From Algoriphagus ratkowskyi (GTDB taxonomy: Bacteria > Bacteroidota > Bacteroidia > Cytophagales > Cyclobacteriaceae), in contig NZ_MSSV01000002.1 of the NCBI RefSeq assembly GCF_002150505.1, positions 186,001 to 250,000 on the forward strand: DNA of 64,000 nt, in the 5' to 3' direction. Positions within the stretch are counted from its first letter, which is position 1. Each line of letters opens with the position of its first letter. The notes beneath the pieces are model-generated. The model had not been told where the DNA came from. It did no database searches and saw only the letters and a list, made by a program, of their open reading frames with translations. Positions 53,457 to 61,933 of the stretch are shown here, in pieces. Both the position numbers and the translations under genes were made by a program.

Positions 53457-54845
53457 ATGAGCGAGCAACGATCAGGCAAAATTCTCATTATTGATGACAA
53501 CGAAGACCTTTTAAAGGCCGCAAAAATTTTCCTGAAAAGGCATTTTTCTCAAGTGGATACGGAGACCAATCCCGACCTGCTTCCCATCCTCACGCATAAT
53601 GAGTCCTATGATGTAATCCTGCTGGATATGAATTTCACCAAGGATGTAAGCTCTGGGCAGGAAGGTTTCTATTGGCTTGATCGGATATTGGAGCTTGATC
53701 CATCTGCGGTCGTTGTCCTGATCACAGCTTATGGCGATGTGAATCTTGCAGTAAGAGCGATCAAAGAAGGCGCGACTGATTTCGTACTGAAACCTTGGGA
53801 AAATGAACGACTACTCGCTACGCTAAATTCTGCCCTGCAGCTTCGCAAAAAGAAGATGGAAGTGAACCTGCTGAAAGATCAAAAGCAGACCATGCATCAG
53901 GACATTGACAATAAATTTAAAGACATTATCGGTCAAAGTGAATCCATGCAGAAGGTCTTCGAAACCATCGAGCGTGTCGCTGTCACAGATGCCAATGTTT
54001 TGATTTTAGGAGAAAATGGCACTGGTAAAGAATTAATTGCTCGTGCACTACATAGACATTCCCGTAGAAATCGAGAAGCTTTTGTCGGAGTAGATTTGGG
54101 ATCTATAACCCAAACACTTTTTGAATCAGAACTTTTTGGGCATAAAAAAGGCTCATTTACCGATGCCAAAGAAGATCGTGCAGGTAGATTTGAGCAGGCT
54201 CACAAAGGCACTCTTTTTCTGGATGAAATCGGGAATCTCCCCATGCCACTTCAATCTAAGCTTTTGGCGGTACTTCAAAATCGTCAAGTGACACGCGTTG
54301 GCGCAAACCGTCCAGTCGACGTGAACATCCGCTTGATCTCTGCGACCAATATGCCGATTCATGCAATGATCTATGAAAACGGGTTCCGTCAGGATTTACT
54401 CTATCGGATCAACACCATAGAAATTCAACTTCCACCACTACGGGAGCGCATTGAGGACTTCCCTTTGTTAGCGAATCACTTTATTGCTTTTTACTCAAAA
54501 AAATATAATAAAGACATCCGAAAAGCCTCTGAACCGCTCGTTAAGCGCATGACTAAGTATCACTGGCCTGGCAATATCCGTGAACTTCAGCATAGCATAG
54601 AGCGTGCAGTCATCATGTCCAATCACAATGTGCTTCAACCTGAAGATCTCTTTCTACAAAAAATGACTCAACCTGAGCGTCAGGATGAATCGGTGAGTTT
54701 GGAGCATTTGAATATCGAAGATGTGGAGCGAATCTTAATTCGAAAGGCGCTGCAAAAGCATAATGGCCATATCACCCGGGCTGCTGAAGAACTTGGCTTG
54801 ACACGATCTTCTCTTTACCGAAGACTGGAGAAATATGGTTTATAA
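53457..54845 (+). CDS. Sigma-54-dependent response regulator (NtrC type)
   Basis: A 462-residue activator. The receiver domain has the phospho-acceptor Asp57 in VILLDMNF. The AAA+ domain has Walker A GENGTGKE (185-192), the sigma-54 contact loop as GSFTDA (232-237, a variant of GAFTGA that keeps the Phe-Thr) and FLDEIGNLP as Walker B. The C-terminal Fis-type helix-turn-helix is GHITRAAEELGLTRSSLYRR. It should activate sigma-54 promoters when phosphorylated by the kinase encoded next, whose start overlaps its end by 11 bases. The divergent efflux operon is the obvious target. Confidence 0.96.
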   Translation: MSEQRSGKILIIDDNEDLLKAAKIFLKRHFSQVDTETNPDLLPILTHNESYDVILLDMNFTKDVSSGQEGFYWLDRILELDPSAVVVLITAYGDVNLAVRAIKEGATDFVLKPWENERLLATLNSALQLRKKKMEVNLLKDQKQTMHQDIDNKFKDIIGQSESMQKVFETIERVAVTDANVLILGENGTGKELIARALHRHSRRNREAFVGVDLGSITQTLFESELFGHKKGSFTDAKEDRAGRFEQAHKGTLFLDEIGNLPMPLQSKLLAVLQNRQVTRVGANRPVDVNIRLISATNMPIHAMIYENGFRQDLLYRINTIEIQLPPLRERIEDFPLLANHFIAFYSKKYNKDIRKASEPLVKRMTKYHWPGNIRELQHSIERAVIMSNHNVLQPEDLFLQKMTQPERQDESVSLEHLNIEDVERILIRKALQKHNGHITRAAEELGLTRSSLYRRLEKYGL

Positions 54846-56187
54846 GCGGTTTTCAGTAGGTGTTGGACTAAGGATTTTCGGGATTATCGCGAGCCTTTAT
54901 CTCGGACTTTGGCTTTATTACAGTCAGGATCTTTGGTTGGCACCCACGATTTTGGGGGTAATCGCACTTATACAAATCGGAGAAATGATTTTTTATGTCA
55001 ACTCGATCAACCACAAACTTGCCCGATTTCTAGATTCCATTCGATACGCTGATTTCTCAAGTTCCTTCACTTCTGACAGCAAAATGGGAAACTCCTTTCG
55101 TGAGGTAAACACCTCTTTCAACGAAGTGATGGAGGTATTTAAGCAAACCCGAGCCGAAAAGGAGGAACAAATGCTTTTCCTTCAGGTAATCATTCAGCAT
55201 ATCAATACTGGAATTATTTCCTTTAATGATGCTGGAAAAATAGGCTTAGTAAATAATGCCGCAAAGCACTTGCTGCAGATTCCACAGTTTCGGGATATCA
55301 CAGATCTGGGAAGGTTGTCTCCCAAACTCCTCGCCGATGTGATGGACATGAAGCCGGGACAACGGATTTCGAAAAAGGTCAATGCTTCTCTCCATCTGAT
55401 TATCCAATCAACTTCGCTGAAAATGGGAGGTCAAAGTTGGACCTTGCTTTCGCTACAAAATATTAACGCAGAGCTTCAGTCGAACGAACTCGAAGCTTGG
55501 CAAAACTTGACTAAAGTACTCAGGCATGAAATCATGAATTCTATCACGCCTATTTCCAGTTTGGTAGAATCACTTCGAACAATTTTGGATGAGGATAGCT
55601 ACGTGCAGCAGGAAGGTTTTTTGATCAAAAGAGATGGCTTTATGGATATGCAGGAAGGATTGGATACCATTGCAAATCGAAGCAAAGGCTTAGTGAATTT
55701 TGTAAACGCCTATCGTGACTATACCAATATTCCCTCTCCAAAAAAGGTAACGATGCCAGTCACTCAGCTCTTCGAAAATGTGCTAAATCTGATGAAGGAA
55801 GATTTGAAAACTGCCGAGGTAAAAATAGACACTAAGATTCATCCTGTCGATTTGGAAATCCATTGCGACCCTGATCAGATCACCATGATTTTGATTAATC
55901 TGGTGAAAAATGCCTCTGAGTCACTTCAAACGCAAGCAGATCGAACGATTTGGCTTTCTTCGATTGGGCAAGGAGATTTGGGCTTGATGATCCAGGTAGA
56001 AGATTGTGGTCCAGGAATTATTCCTGAGGCAATGGAAAGGATTTTCGTTCCTTTTTATTCTACCAAAAAGACCGGAAGCGGAATTGGACTTGCGATCTCC
56101 AGACAGATTATGAATCTCCACCAAGGCAGTCTACAGGTAACTTCTATCCCAAATGAACGGACGGTTTTTACGATGAATTTCAGGTAG
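54835..56187 (+). CDS. Sensor histidine kinase partner of the sigma-54 activator
   Basis: A 450-residue kinase with two membrane helices (about 10-28 and 35-55) and almost no periplasmic loop, so it probably senses within the membrane or cytoplasm. A PAS-like domain (about 115-215, VIIQHINTGIISFNDAGKIGLVN) precedes the phospho-acceptor His231 (RHEIMNSITPIS). N box NLVKNASESL, G1 DCGPGI and G2 GSGIGLAIS are all intact. It is translationally coupled to the regulator gene and forms a two-component pair with it. Confidence 0.95.
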   Translation: MVYKRFSVGVGLRIFGIIASLYLGLWLYYSQDLWLAPTILGVIALIQIGEMIFYVNSINHKLARFLDSIRYADFSSSFTSDSKMGNSFREVNTSFNEVMEVFKQTRAEKEEQMLFLQVIIQHINTGIISFNDAGKIGLVNNAAKHLLQIPQFRDITDLGRLSPKLLADVMDMKPGQRISKKVNASLHLIIQSTSLKMGGQSWTLLSLQNINAELQSNELEAWQNLTKVLRHEIMNSITPISSLVESLRTILDEDSYVQQEGFLIKRDGFMDMQEGLDTIANRSKGLVNFVNAYRDYTNIPSPKKVTMPVTQLFENVLNLMKEDLKTAEVKIDTKIHPVDLEIHCDPDQITMILINLVKNASESLQTQADRTIWLSSIGQGDLGLMIQVEDCGPGIIPEAMERIFVPFYSTKKTGSGIGLAISRQIMNLHQGSLQVTSIPNERTVFTMNFR

Positions 56188-56294
56188 AAAGTGGTTTTTA
56201 ACCGCAAAGCACACGGAGGGTTACGCAGAGGCCACAATTCGTTAATCCCATTACAAGTGTGAGTGCCTTCATTACTATTGCTTCTAGAAGCTCC

Positions 56295-56394
56295 TAGTTG
56301 TCCTGCCTGTCCAGAAGCAGGATGAAGTCGAATTACTTTTCGAGCTATTTTCCAGTTGTCCTGCTTCTCCAGAAGCTAGACTAGATTGAATTAC
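56295..56394. repeat. Two-copy tandem repeat, 58-bp period, with internal palindromes
   Basis: 56295-56336 and 56353-56394 share AGTTGTCCTGC, CCAGAAGC and GAATTAC in register at a 58-base offset. Copy 1 contains TCCTGC..GCAGGA and copy 2 the palindrome GCTTCTCCAGAAGC. It lies between convergent genes and runs into the end of the STAS/SEC14-type gene. Confidence 0.8.
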
Positions 56395-56750
56395 AATTCC
56401 AGCCATTTTACTGCTAGTTCATGATCACTTAGGCAAAATGCTTTCAGCTCACTTTTTAGCACCAAATAATTTAGCAACGAAACCACAGTTCTCAACCAAT
56501 AACTATCCGTAACTATCGCATACTTGGTAAGATTGGGCAGCATCCTATAATCTCCCAGCAGCGCCTTTTTCATCGCTTCGAAACTGCTATAACCTTTGAA
56601 AGAAGTCACTATAGCCAATATTTTCAGAGATGAATTTGAGGAAAGTCGATCTTTTGCTTCCTGCAAAAGTCGCATGTCTTCACTTGTGATTTTACCTTCA
56701 ATCACATAAGTTATTAGACTTTTATCTATTGAATAGCTTAGCTCCACCAC
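56391..56750 (-). CDS. STAS/SEC14-like (SpoIIAA-like) small protein
   Basis: A 119-residue cytoplasmic protein with the alternating strand-helix pattern of the SpoIIAA-like/DUF3478 group: SLITYVIEGKITSEDMRLLQEA, LKILAIVTSFKGYSSFEAMKKALL, YAIVTDSYWLRTVVSLLNYL and a terminal KAFCLSDHELAVKWLE. The function of free-standing members is unknown. The phosphorylatable Ser/Thr of anti-anti-sigma factors is not evident. It appears monocistronic. Confidence 0.75.
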   Translation of the reverse strand: MVELSYSIDKSLITYVIEGKITSEDMRLLQEAKDRLSSNSSLKILAIVTSFKGYSSFEAMKKALLGDYRMLPNLTKYAIVTDSYWLRTVVSLLNYLVLKSELKAFCLSDHELAVKWLEL

Positions 56751-56910
56751 TTACTAACTAAAATTAATACTAAGAGTTTTTCAGCTTGAAATAATATAAC
56801 CCAGAATTGCCCTACCACGAAAGTAAGTATCTCGTCTGAATGTAACAAGGGCTTCTTTACCCATAGACAATGTGAGTGTCTCCAGTCACATTTCATACAA
56901 ATATGCTATT

Positions 56911-56933
56911 GCCGTTTGTGTAGTACAAACGGC
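56911..56933. repeat. Perfect hairpin GCCGTTTGT / ACAAACGGC
   Basis: A 9-bp perfect stem with a 5-base loop, 15 bases beyond the permease stop (minus strand). No T run follows on either strand, so it is not a classical terminator. A second dyad, AATGTGA / TCACATT, lies at 56869-56892. Confidence 0.7.
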
Positions 56934-56947
56934 GGCTGGTAAGCAAC

Positions 56948-59554
56948 CTACTCCGCTTTCAAAATAGTAGCAGGATTCGCCTTCATGATTTTCCAAATCT
57001 GAGAACCGACCGTCACCGCGATTACTAAAAGTAGGATCAACAACCCTATACTTATTTGAAATGCACCAACGCCAGAATGGAAGGCAAAGAAGCTGTCGAG
57101 AAAACTAGAAATAATCAACAGAGAAAATGCTCCTCCCAATACCGATGCAATTCCCCAAATAATGAAGTATCGCTTGCCCATTTTCTTGGACAGATCACCC
57201 AAATTGGCTCCAAAAACCTTTCTGACACAATAGTCCTTAATATCTGAAGTCATATTCAGCGAAACCAAGCCAAACAATCCCAAAGATGCCAACACCACAG
57301 CAAGGATAGCAGCGAAGAGGATAATATTCTGAACTCCGCGGACATCGCTAAACTCACGTTCAAACACTTCAGTTTGTAATTTCCCCTCAAACAAGCCTCT
57401 AGGAATGGTTTCATGCCAAATTTCCTTGACTGCTTCCATCGATGACTCAGCCGACCCCGTGGTCATCTTCAAGGTGAGGTAGCTGAAGGTAGTATCCGGA
57501 GAAGCTCGGATCACTATGGGTGCAATGGGACTTTGAAAGAAAATTGTATGGAAATCCTCCACCACACCTACCACATTAAAACTCGCGCTATCGAAAGTTA
57601 TTTTCTCAGAAACGGGAAAAGTCAAACCAAGCTCATCTAAGAAAGTCTGATTAACCACAATAGACTCCTCCATATCGGAGATCAATTCAGGATTGAACAA
57701 CCGTCCTTGCTTCAGCTTCAAATCCAATACCTCTGGATAGTTTGCTTCCGCATTAAGCAAGCTGATTTCAAACTTTTCATCTTGAAATATTAACTCCCCT
57801 TCACGAATCCAATTCCCTACATAATCTTGACTTCCGCTGACTTCGTTGACAGAAGCAAGAGCTAAAAGCTTGTTTTTGAGCGGCAGGTAATCCTCAGAAC
57901 TAGGCACATTTACAATGATCTTATCTGCACTATCGTAGCCCCAATCTCGATTTTCATTGAGGTAATTCGTCTGAACAAAAGCTACACCAGCCACGATGCT
58001 GATGAACGCAAGCATAAACTGAAAAGTCAATAATACACTGGTAAAGACACTTTTGCTCCCGATTTTCTGATTGCCTTTGAGAATATTGATATGCTTAAAA
58101 GAAGATACATAAAGCGCTGGATACAAGCCGGAAACGAGCGTGATAAACAAGAGCATACCTCCCAAAAACATCCAAACATTGCTATCTCTGAACAGCTCAA
58201 TTTTCAGGTTTTTTGAGGCGATTTCATTGAAACCCGGGAGGAAAATAAATCCTGCCAAAAGACAGCCCAAGAAAATAGCAATAAAACAAACCATCAGATT
58301 TTCACTAAGAAACTGAAATACAAGCTGACTTCTTCGGCTTCCGATTACTTTACGAACACCTATTTCTTTCAGTCTTCGCGACGCCATCAACACAGATATA
58401 TTTATATAGTTGAAAACCGCTAAAATCAAGATAAAAAGTCCGATGGCTCCCAACAAAATCTGTGGTCCCAAACCTAGAAAGTCCCGCACACCATTTTTAA
58501 TTTCATCTACTCTGTAAACCAAATCCGTGAAGGCGACTGTCTCTAACTTCAGGTAAGGTTTTTCAGGGTTAATTTTATTTTGTGTACTAGTTATTTCAGC
58601 CAGTCCTGTATTTAAATTTGCTATATCAGCGCCTTCCTCCACTTGCACAAAAGTCCAGACTTCTGAATTCCATGCATCTTTCAGAGGCAGATTCTCTATA
58701 GCATTAGGATGTGTATCTATATTCACCAACAAGTCAAAAGTGAACATATCCATGTCATGAAGATCAGCCAAAACACCTCCGACGGTATAGAGTTTTTCTT
58801 CTCCATTGACCACCAATGAAAGCTCCTGCCCTATCGGATGGGTATTTCCATAAAGTTTTTCTGAAAGCTCATGAGTCAAAATTACCTGATCAGGTTCCAA
58901 CAAAGCACCTGGATAGCCGTAGTCCATGCGGTAAATAAACATTTCCATAAATGCTGGATCTACGAACAAGGTGCGCTGATTATAGCTCTCATTTTTACTG
59001 ATCAAAATCGAGAAATCTCTAGAAACTCGCGTGTGATTGACAAGCTGATTAAATGTCTCTGGAATCAGCTCTGAAATAGGCGCAGCTACCGCTCCATACG
59101 TCACCATGCCTTTTTCCTCCTCAACAGTATATGTCAGCTGATAGATCTCGTCTTTGTTAGGCTGATGCATTCCCTTAAACCAGATATTGGCAATGAACAG
59201 GTAGGCCACCATACAACAACCCACTGCACATGCTAAGCCAAAGACAGAAATAAATGTGGTTCCTTTCTGCTTGACGAGGTTCCTCCAGCCAATTTTAAAA
59301 TAGTTCTTAAGCATAGCTCCTTGGGAAAAAGTGTGATAAGTTGATTTTGAACGCTTGATATTACTCCATCTAAAAAAGCTGAGTACATGGATGAGAAATC
59401 TAAATCTGGCGAAAGCCAACCCTTTCTCTTCGAGATTAATGTAGAATAGCTCATAGGCATCTCCCTGTATCTGTTCTAACCGGTTAGGGTTGCAGTAGAA
59501 CTCCAAAAATCGATCTGGCCATTTAGGTGGAAAATACTTGAGTTTAGAGTCCAT
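56948..59554 (-). CDS. FtsX-type ABC permease with N-terminal permease-prefix domain
   Basis: An 868-residue protein. Residues 1-75 are a permease-prefix region (LKYFPPKWPDRFLEFYCNPN, then QGDAYELF) ahead of the standard opening MLKNYFKIGWRN at residue 81. The rest is a two-half FtsX/MacB permease with coupling motifs KEIGVRKVIGSRR and CVRKVFGANLGD. Prefix-domain permeases typically follow PadR-family regulator genes, and here the start overlaps the PadR stop by 11 bases. This suggests that the regulator controls it. Its ATPase is not encoded nearby. Substrate unknown. Confidence 0.92.
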   Translation of the reverse strand: MDSKLKYFPPKWPDRFLEFYCNPNRLEQIQGDAYELFYINLEEKGLAFARFRFLIHVLSFFRWSNIKRSKSTYHTFSQGAMLKNYFKIGWRNLVKQKGTTFISVFGLACAVGCCMVAYLFIANIWFKGMHQPNKDEIYQLTYTVEEEKGMVTYGAVAAPISELIPETFNQLVNHTRVSRDFSILISKNESYNQRTLFVDPAFMEMFIYRMDYGYPGALLEPDQVILTHELSEKLYGNTHPIGQELSLVVNGEEKLYTVGGVLADLHDMDMFTFDLLVNIDTHPNAIENLPLKDAWNSEVWTFVQVEEGADIANLNTGLAEITSTQNKINPEKPYLKLETVAFTDLVYRVDEIKNGVRDFLGLGPQILLGAIGLFILILAVFNYINISVLMASRRLKEIGVRKVIGSRRSQLVFQFLSENLMVCFIAIFLGCLLAGFIFLPGFNEIASKNLKIELFRDSNVWMFLGGMLLFITLVSGLYPALYVSSFKHINILKGNQKIGSKSVFTSVLLTFQFMLAFISIVAGVAFVQTNYLNENRDWGYDSADKIIVNVPSSEDYLPLKNKLLALASVNEVSGSQDYVGNWIREGELIFQDEKFEISLLNAEANYPEVLDLKLKQGRLFNPELISDMEESIVVNQTFLDELGLTFPVSEKITFDSASFNVVGVVEDFHTIFFQSPIAPIVIRASPDTTFSYLTLKMTTGSAESSMEAVKEIWHETIPRGLFEGKLQTEVFEREFSDVRGVQNIILFAAILAVVLASLGLFGLVSLNMTSDIKDYCVRKVFGANLGDLSKKMGKRYFIIWGIASVLGGAFSLLIISSFLDSFFAFHSGVGAFQISIGLLILLLVIAVTVGSQIWKIMKANPATILKAE

Positions 59555-59885
59555 GCGAAAAGTCTAAAGCCAAAGGAGGAAGTTGATTATATAGTTTATT
59601 TCTGAGGGTTTTCACCTCTTCAATAGCGGCTCGACCTGTAGCAGAAAGTGTAAATAGACGCTTTCTTCGCCCTCCTCTTTCTTCAGTAGCACCGCCCATC
59701 TGGGATTTGAGAAAGCCTTTATCCTCCAGCCTAGTCAACACCGTGTGTATCGCAGAGATATTAACTTTTCTACCAGTTTGCTTTTTGATTTCCTCCAAAA
59801 CACCTACTCCGTAAGCCTCTTGATCCAAAATCCCCACAGTCAAAAGAATCAATTCTTCCAACTCACCTAAATGATACCCTTTCAT
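59544..59885 (-). CDS. PadR family transcriptional regulator
   Basis: A 113-residue winged-helix repressor. The PadR pattern is clear: LGELEELILLTVGILDQEAYGVGVLEEI, then ISAIHTVLTRLEDKGFL with the wing GGRRKRLFTLSATGRAAI. It overlaps the permease gene it precedes and probably represses that operon in response to a small molecule. A dyad in its own promoter fits a PadR operator, suggesting autoregulation. Confidence 0.95.
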   Translation of the reverse strand: MKGYHLGELEELILLTVGILDQEAYGVGVLEEIKKQTGRKVNISAIHTVLTRLEDKGFLKSQMGGATEERGGRRKRLFTLSATGRAAIEEVKTLRNKLYNQLPPLALDFSHGL

Positions 59886-59902
59886 ACAGCTTATTATATT
59901 TA

Positions 59903-59927
59903 CAAAAGTAAATGTAATCGATTACTT
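59903..59927 (-). promoter_or_regulatory. padR promoter with overlapping PadR-type operator
   Basis: On the minus strand TACTTTTG (59903-59910) matches TAnnTTTG and lies 18 bases before the PadR start. Just upstream, at 59912-59927, ATGTAATCGATTACTT differs by one base from the PadR consensus ATGT-N8-ACAT and contains the perfect palindrome GTAATCGATTAC. A repressor bound there would block the promoter. Confidence 0.55.
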
Positions 59928-60044
59928 TCATATTTGTAGAATATCTTAAAAATTAAAATTGCTAAATTTTCAAACGCAATTACAAAGGATATTTACTACT
60001 GATTCAACATAAATAATTGAGTGATTTAAAATCAAAAAACAAAA

Positions 60045-60070
60045 AAACCACTCCTGATCAGAAGTGGTTT
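60045..60070 (-). terminator. Minus-strand terminator beyond fumarylacetoacetase
   Basis: A 26-base near-perfect dyad (AAACCACT..AGTGGTTT with CTGATCAG at its centre) reads out on the minus strand into TTTTTTTGTTTTTTG. It lies about 250 bases after the fahA stop, which implies a long 3' tail or the end of a lost gene. Confidence 0.75.
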
Positions 60071-60321
60071 TAGATTATAGTTAATGAATTTTTCTGATTA
60101 TCCGCAATCTTGGCAGTACCCAAAATTCCTTTGCTCACTCGTTTAGAAGACCGAAGACGGGTGACCGAAGTGGCCTAAATTCTTAAGTTAACCAAATCCT
60201 ATTATGCTTGGTTTCTTAACTAGTAACAAAGCGGATATACATATTAATTTTTATCAGGGTAGCAGTGTTCAATTACTAGGAGTACGGTTGTGACCTATCC
60301 TGAATAACCATTGATTGCAGA

Positions 60322-61587
60322 TTACTTCGCTGAAAGTACTGTAGTTTTTACTTCACCAAAGCCAACTCTTATACCATTTTTCTCGGCAAATCCTTTCATT
60401 ATCACAGTATCTCCATCTTCTATAAATCTACGCTCAGTTCCAGATTCCAGCTTAACTGCATTTTCCCCATTCCAGGAAAGCTCCAACATTGATCCAAAAG
60501 AATCTGGCTCTTGACCAGAGATCGTTCCTGAAGCCATCATGTCACCTACATTAATATTACAGCCATTTACCGTATGGTGTGCCAGTTGCTGAGCTACATT
60601 CCAATACATATTCTTAAAATTGGAGGTGCAGACTTTGCTACTCTTCTCATTTTCAGGCTGAATATGAGCTTCCAAATTAATGTCGAAACTGTGAGATTTC
60701 TCACATTTTAAGTAATCCAAAACTTCAGGTTCTTGCACTGGGCTTTCCACTTTGAATCGCTCCAAAGCTTCCAAAGTCACCACCCAAGGTGAGATTGAAG
60801 AACCAAAACTTTTTCCTAGAAATGGGCCTAAAGGCACATATTCCCAAGCCTGTATATCTCGAGCGGACCAATCATTGAATAACACAAAACCAAAAATATA
60901 ATCTTCAGCATCAGCTGTAGAAACAGAATCCCCGAGCTTTGTGGATTTGCCAGTGATAAATGCCAGTTCTAATTCAAAATCAAGCTTTTTACTTGGACCA
61001 AAAACCGGAGCACCATCTGGGTCTTTTGTCTGACCTTTAGGTCGAGTAATCGGCACTCCAGAAGGAATGATCGAAGATGCTCTTCCATGATAACCTACAG
61101 GAAGATGCTTCCAGTTTGGTAGAAGGGCATTTTCAGGATCACGAAACATTTTACCCACGTTTGTAGCATGTTCCTTGCTGCTATAGAAATCCGTGTAATC
61201 ACCGATTTTCACAGGCATCAGCATCGTGGCTTCCTTACGGTGTAGCATCACTTTTCCCCTTGCCGAATGGTCTCTCAACTTTTCATTATCCACCAAAAGC
61301 AAATCCTGAACTCGTTCTCTGATTTTCTTAGTTATTACTTTACCTAGTCCTATCATATCATTCAGCGATCCACTTAGAAACACACCTCCGGGCAAAAACA
61401 TATCCGCAAAGAAACCTTCCTGATCCAGAATACTTAAATCTACAATCTTATCGCCGATAGCAATCCCTATACGTGGACTGAGTTTTTTATTCTGAAATAT
61501 GCCGAAAGGCAGATTATGTATTGTGAAATCGGAATTTTTGGTTACTTCCACCCAGGAACTTAGGGTGTTGGTTGGGCTGTCGCTCAT
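60322..61587 (-). CDS. fahA: Fumarylacetoacetase
   Basis: A 421-residue enzyme hydrolysing 4-fumarylacetoacetate to fumarate and acetoacetate, the last step of tyrosine and homogentisate breakdown. Family motifs are GYHGRASSIIPSGVPI, LDFELELAFITG (acidic metal ligands), FVLFNDWSARDIQAWEY and GPFLGKSFGSSISPWVV. Length matches bacterial and eukaryotic FAH. It has no adjacent tyrosine-pathway genes. A -7 promoter element lies just upstream. Cytoplasmic. Confidence 0.96.
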   Translation of the reverse strand: MSDSPTNTLSSWVEVTKNSDFTIHNLPFGIFQNKKLSPRIGIAIGDKIVDLSILDQEGFFADMFLPGGVFLSGSLNDMIGLGKVITKKIRERVQDLLLVDNEKLRDHSARGKVMLHRKEATMLMPVKIGDYTDFYSSKEHATNVGKMFRDPENALLPNWKHLPVGYHGRASSIIPSGVPITRPKGQTKDPDGAPVFGPSKKLDFELELAFITGKSTKLGDSVSTADAEDYIFGFVLFNDWSARDIQAWEYVPLGPFLGKSFGSSISPWVVTLEALERFKVESPVQEPEVLDYLKCEKSHSFDINLEAHIQPENEKSSKVCTSNFKNMYWNVAQQLAHHTVNGCNINVGDMMASGTISGQEPDSFGSMLELSWNGENAVKLESGTERRFIEDGDTVIMKGFAEKNGIRVGFGEVKTTVLSAK

Positions 61588-61933
61588 GGGTAAAAATCAA
61601 TGTGACCGCAAATTTAGCTTTTATGTACGAAATGAAAAGTGTAAAAAGCGAAGGATTGAAATATCAATCTTTCCCTAGGCATATAAGTCTTTGGTTACTT
61701 GCGCTTTGAGCTAAACCATCTAAATTTCAATTTTTATGATTCTAATTTAACTTCAATAAAATATAAATTTAAGCTACGTTTTGATCATTTCTACTGTTAA
61801 GGGCTCTTCACTAACAGCATTTGACATTAATTTCAAATACCCTGTTTTATCCACAAAATCAACCAATCATCATTTTTCAAAGCTCTCAACAAATCTCTTT
61901 ATTAACTTAGACACAAATCGAAACCCCATTTAA
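61588..61933. other. Divergent promoter region between fahA and the CocE/NonD gene
   Basis: Apart from the fahA promoter element nothing is supportable. The part next to the hydrolase gene is A/T-rich and non-coding. Confidence 0.5.
61609..61616 (-). promoter_or_regulatory. -7 element TAAATTTG before fahA
   Basis: On the minus strand TAAATTTG matches TAnnTTTG and lies 21 bases before the fahA start codon. Confidence 0.5.

Larger units (their letters stand above)
59886..60321. other. Intergenic region between PadR and fumarylacetoacetase genes
   Basis: Besides the padR promoter and the terminator at 60045-60070, it holds a minus-strand 14-residue gene-end-like frame with CxxC (60098-60142) and a CCGAAGACGGGTGACCGAAG word repeat near 60149. 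No intact gene is seen. Confidence 0.55.

Noticed and set aside
53128-53460. Open frames in the adaptor/sigma-54 activator gap
   Set aside because: They overlap the probable promoter region, show no domain, and end exactly at neighbouring genes by chance.
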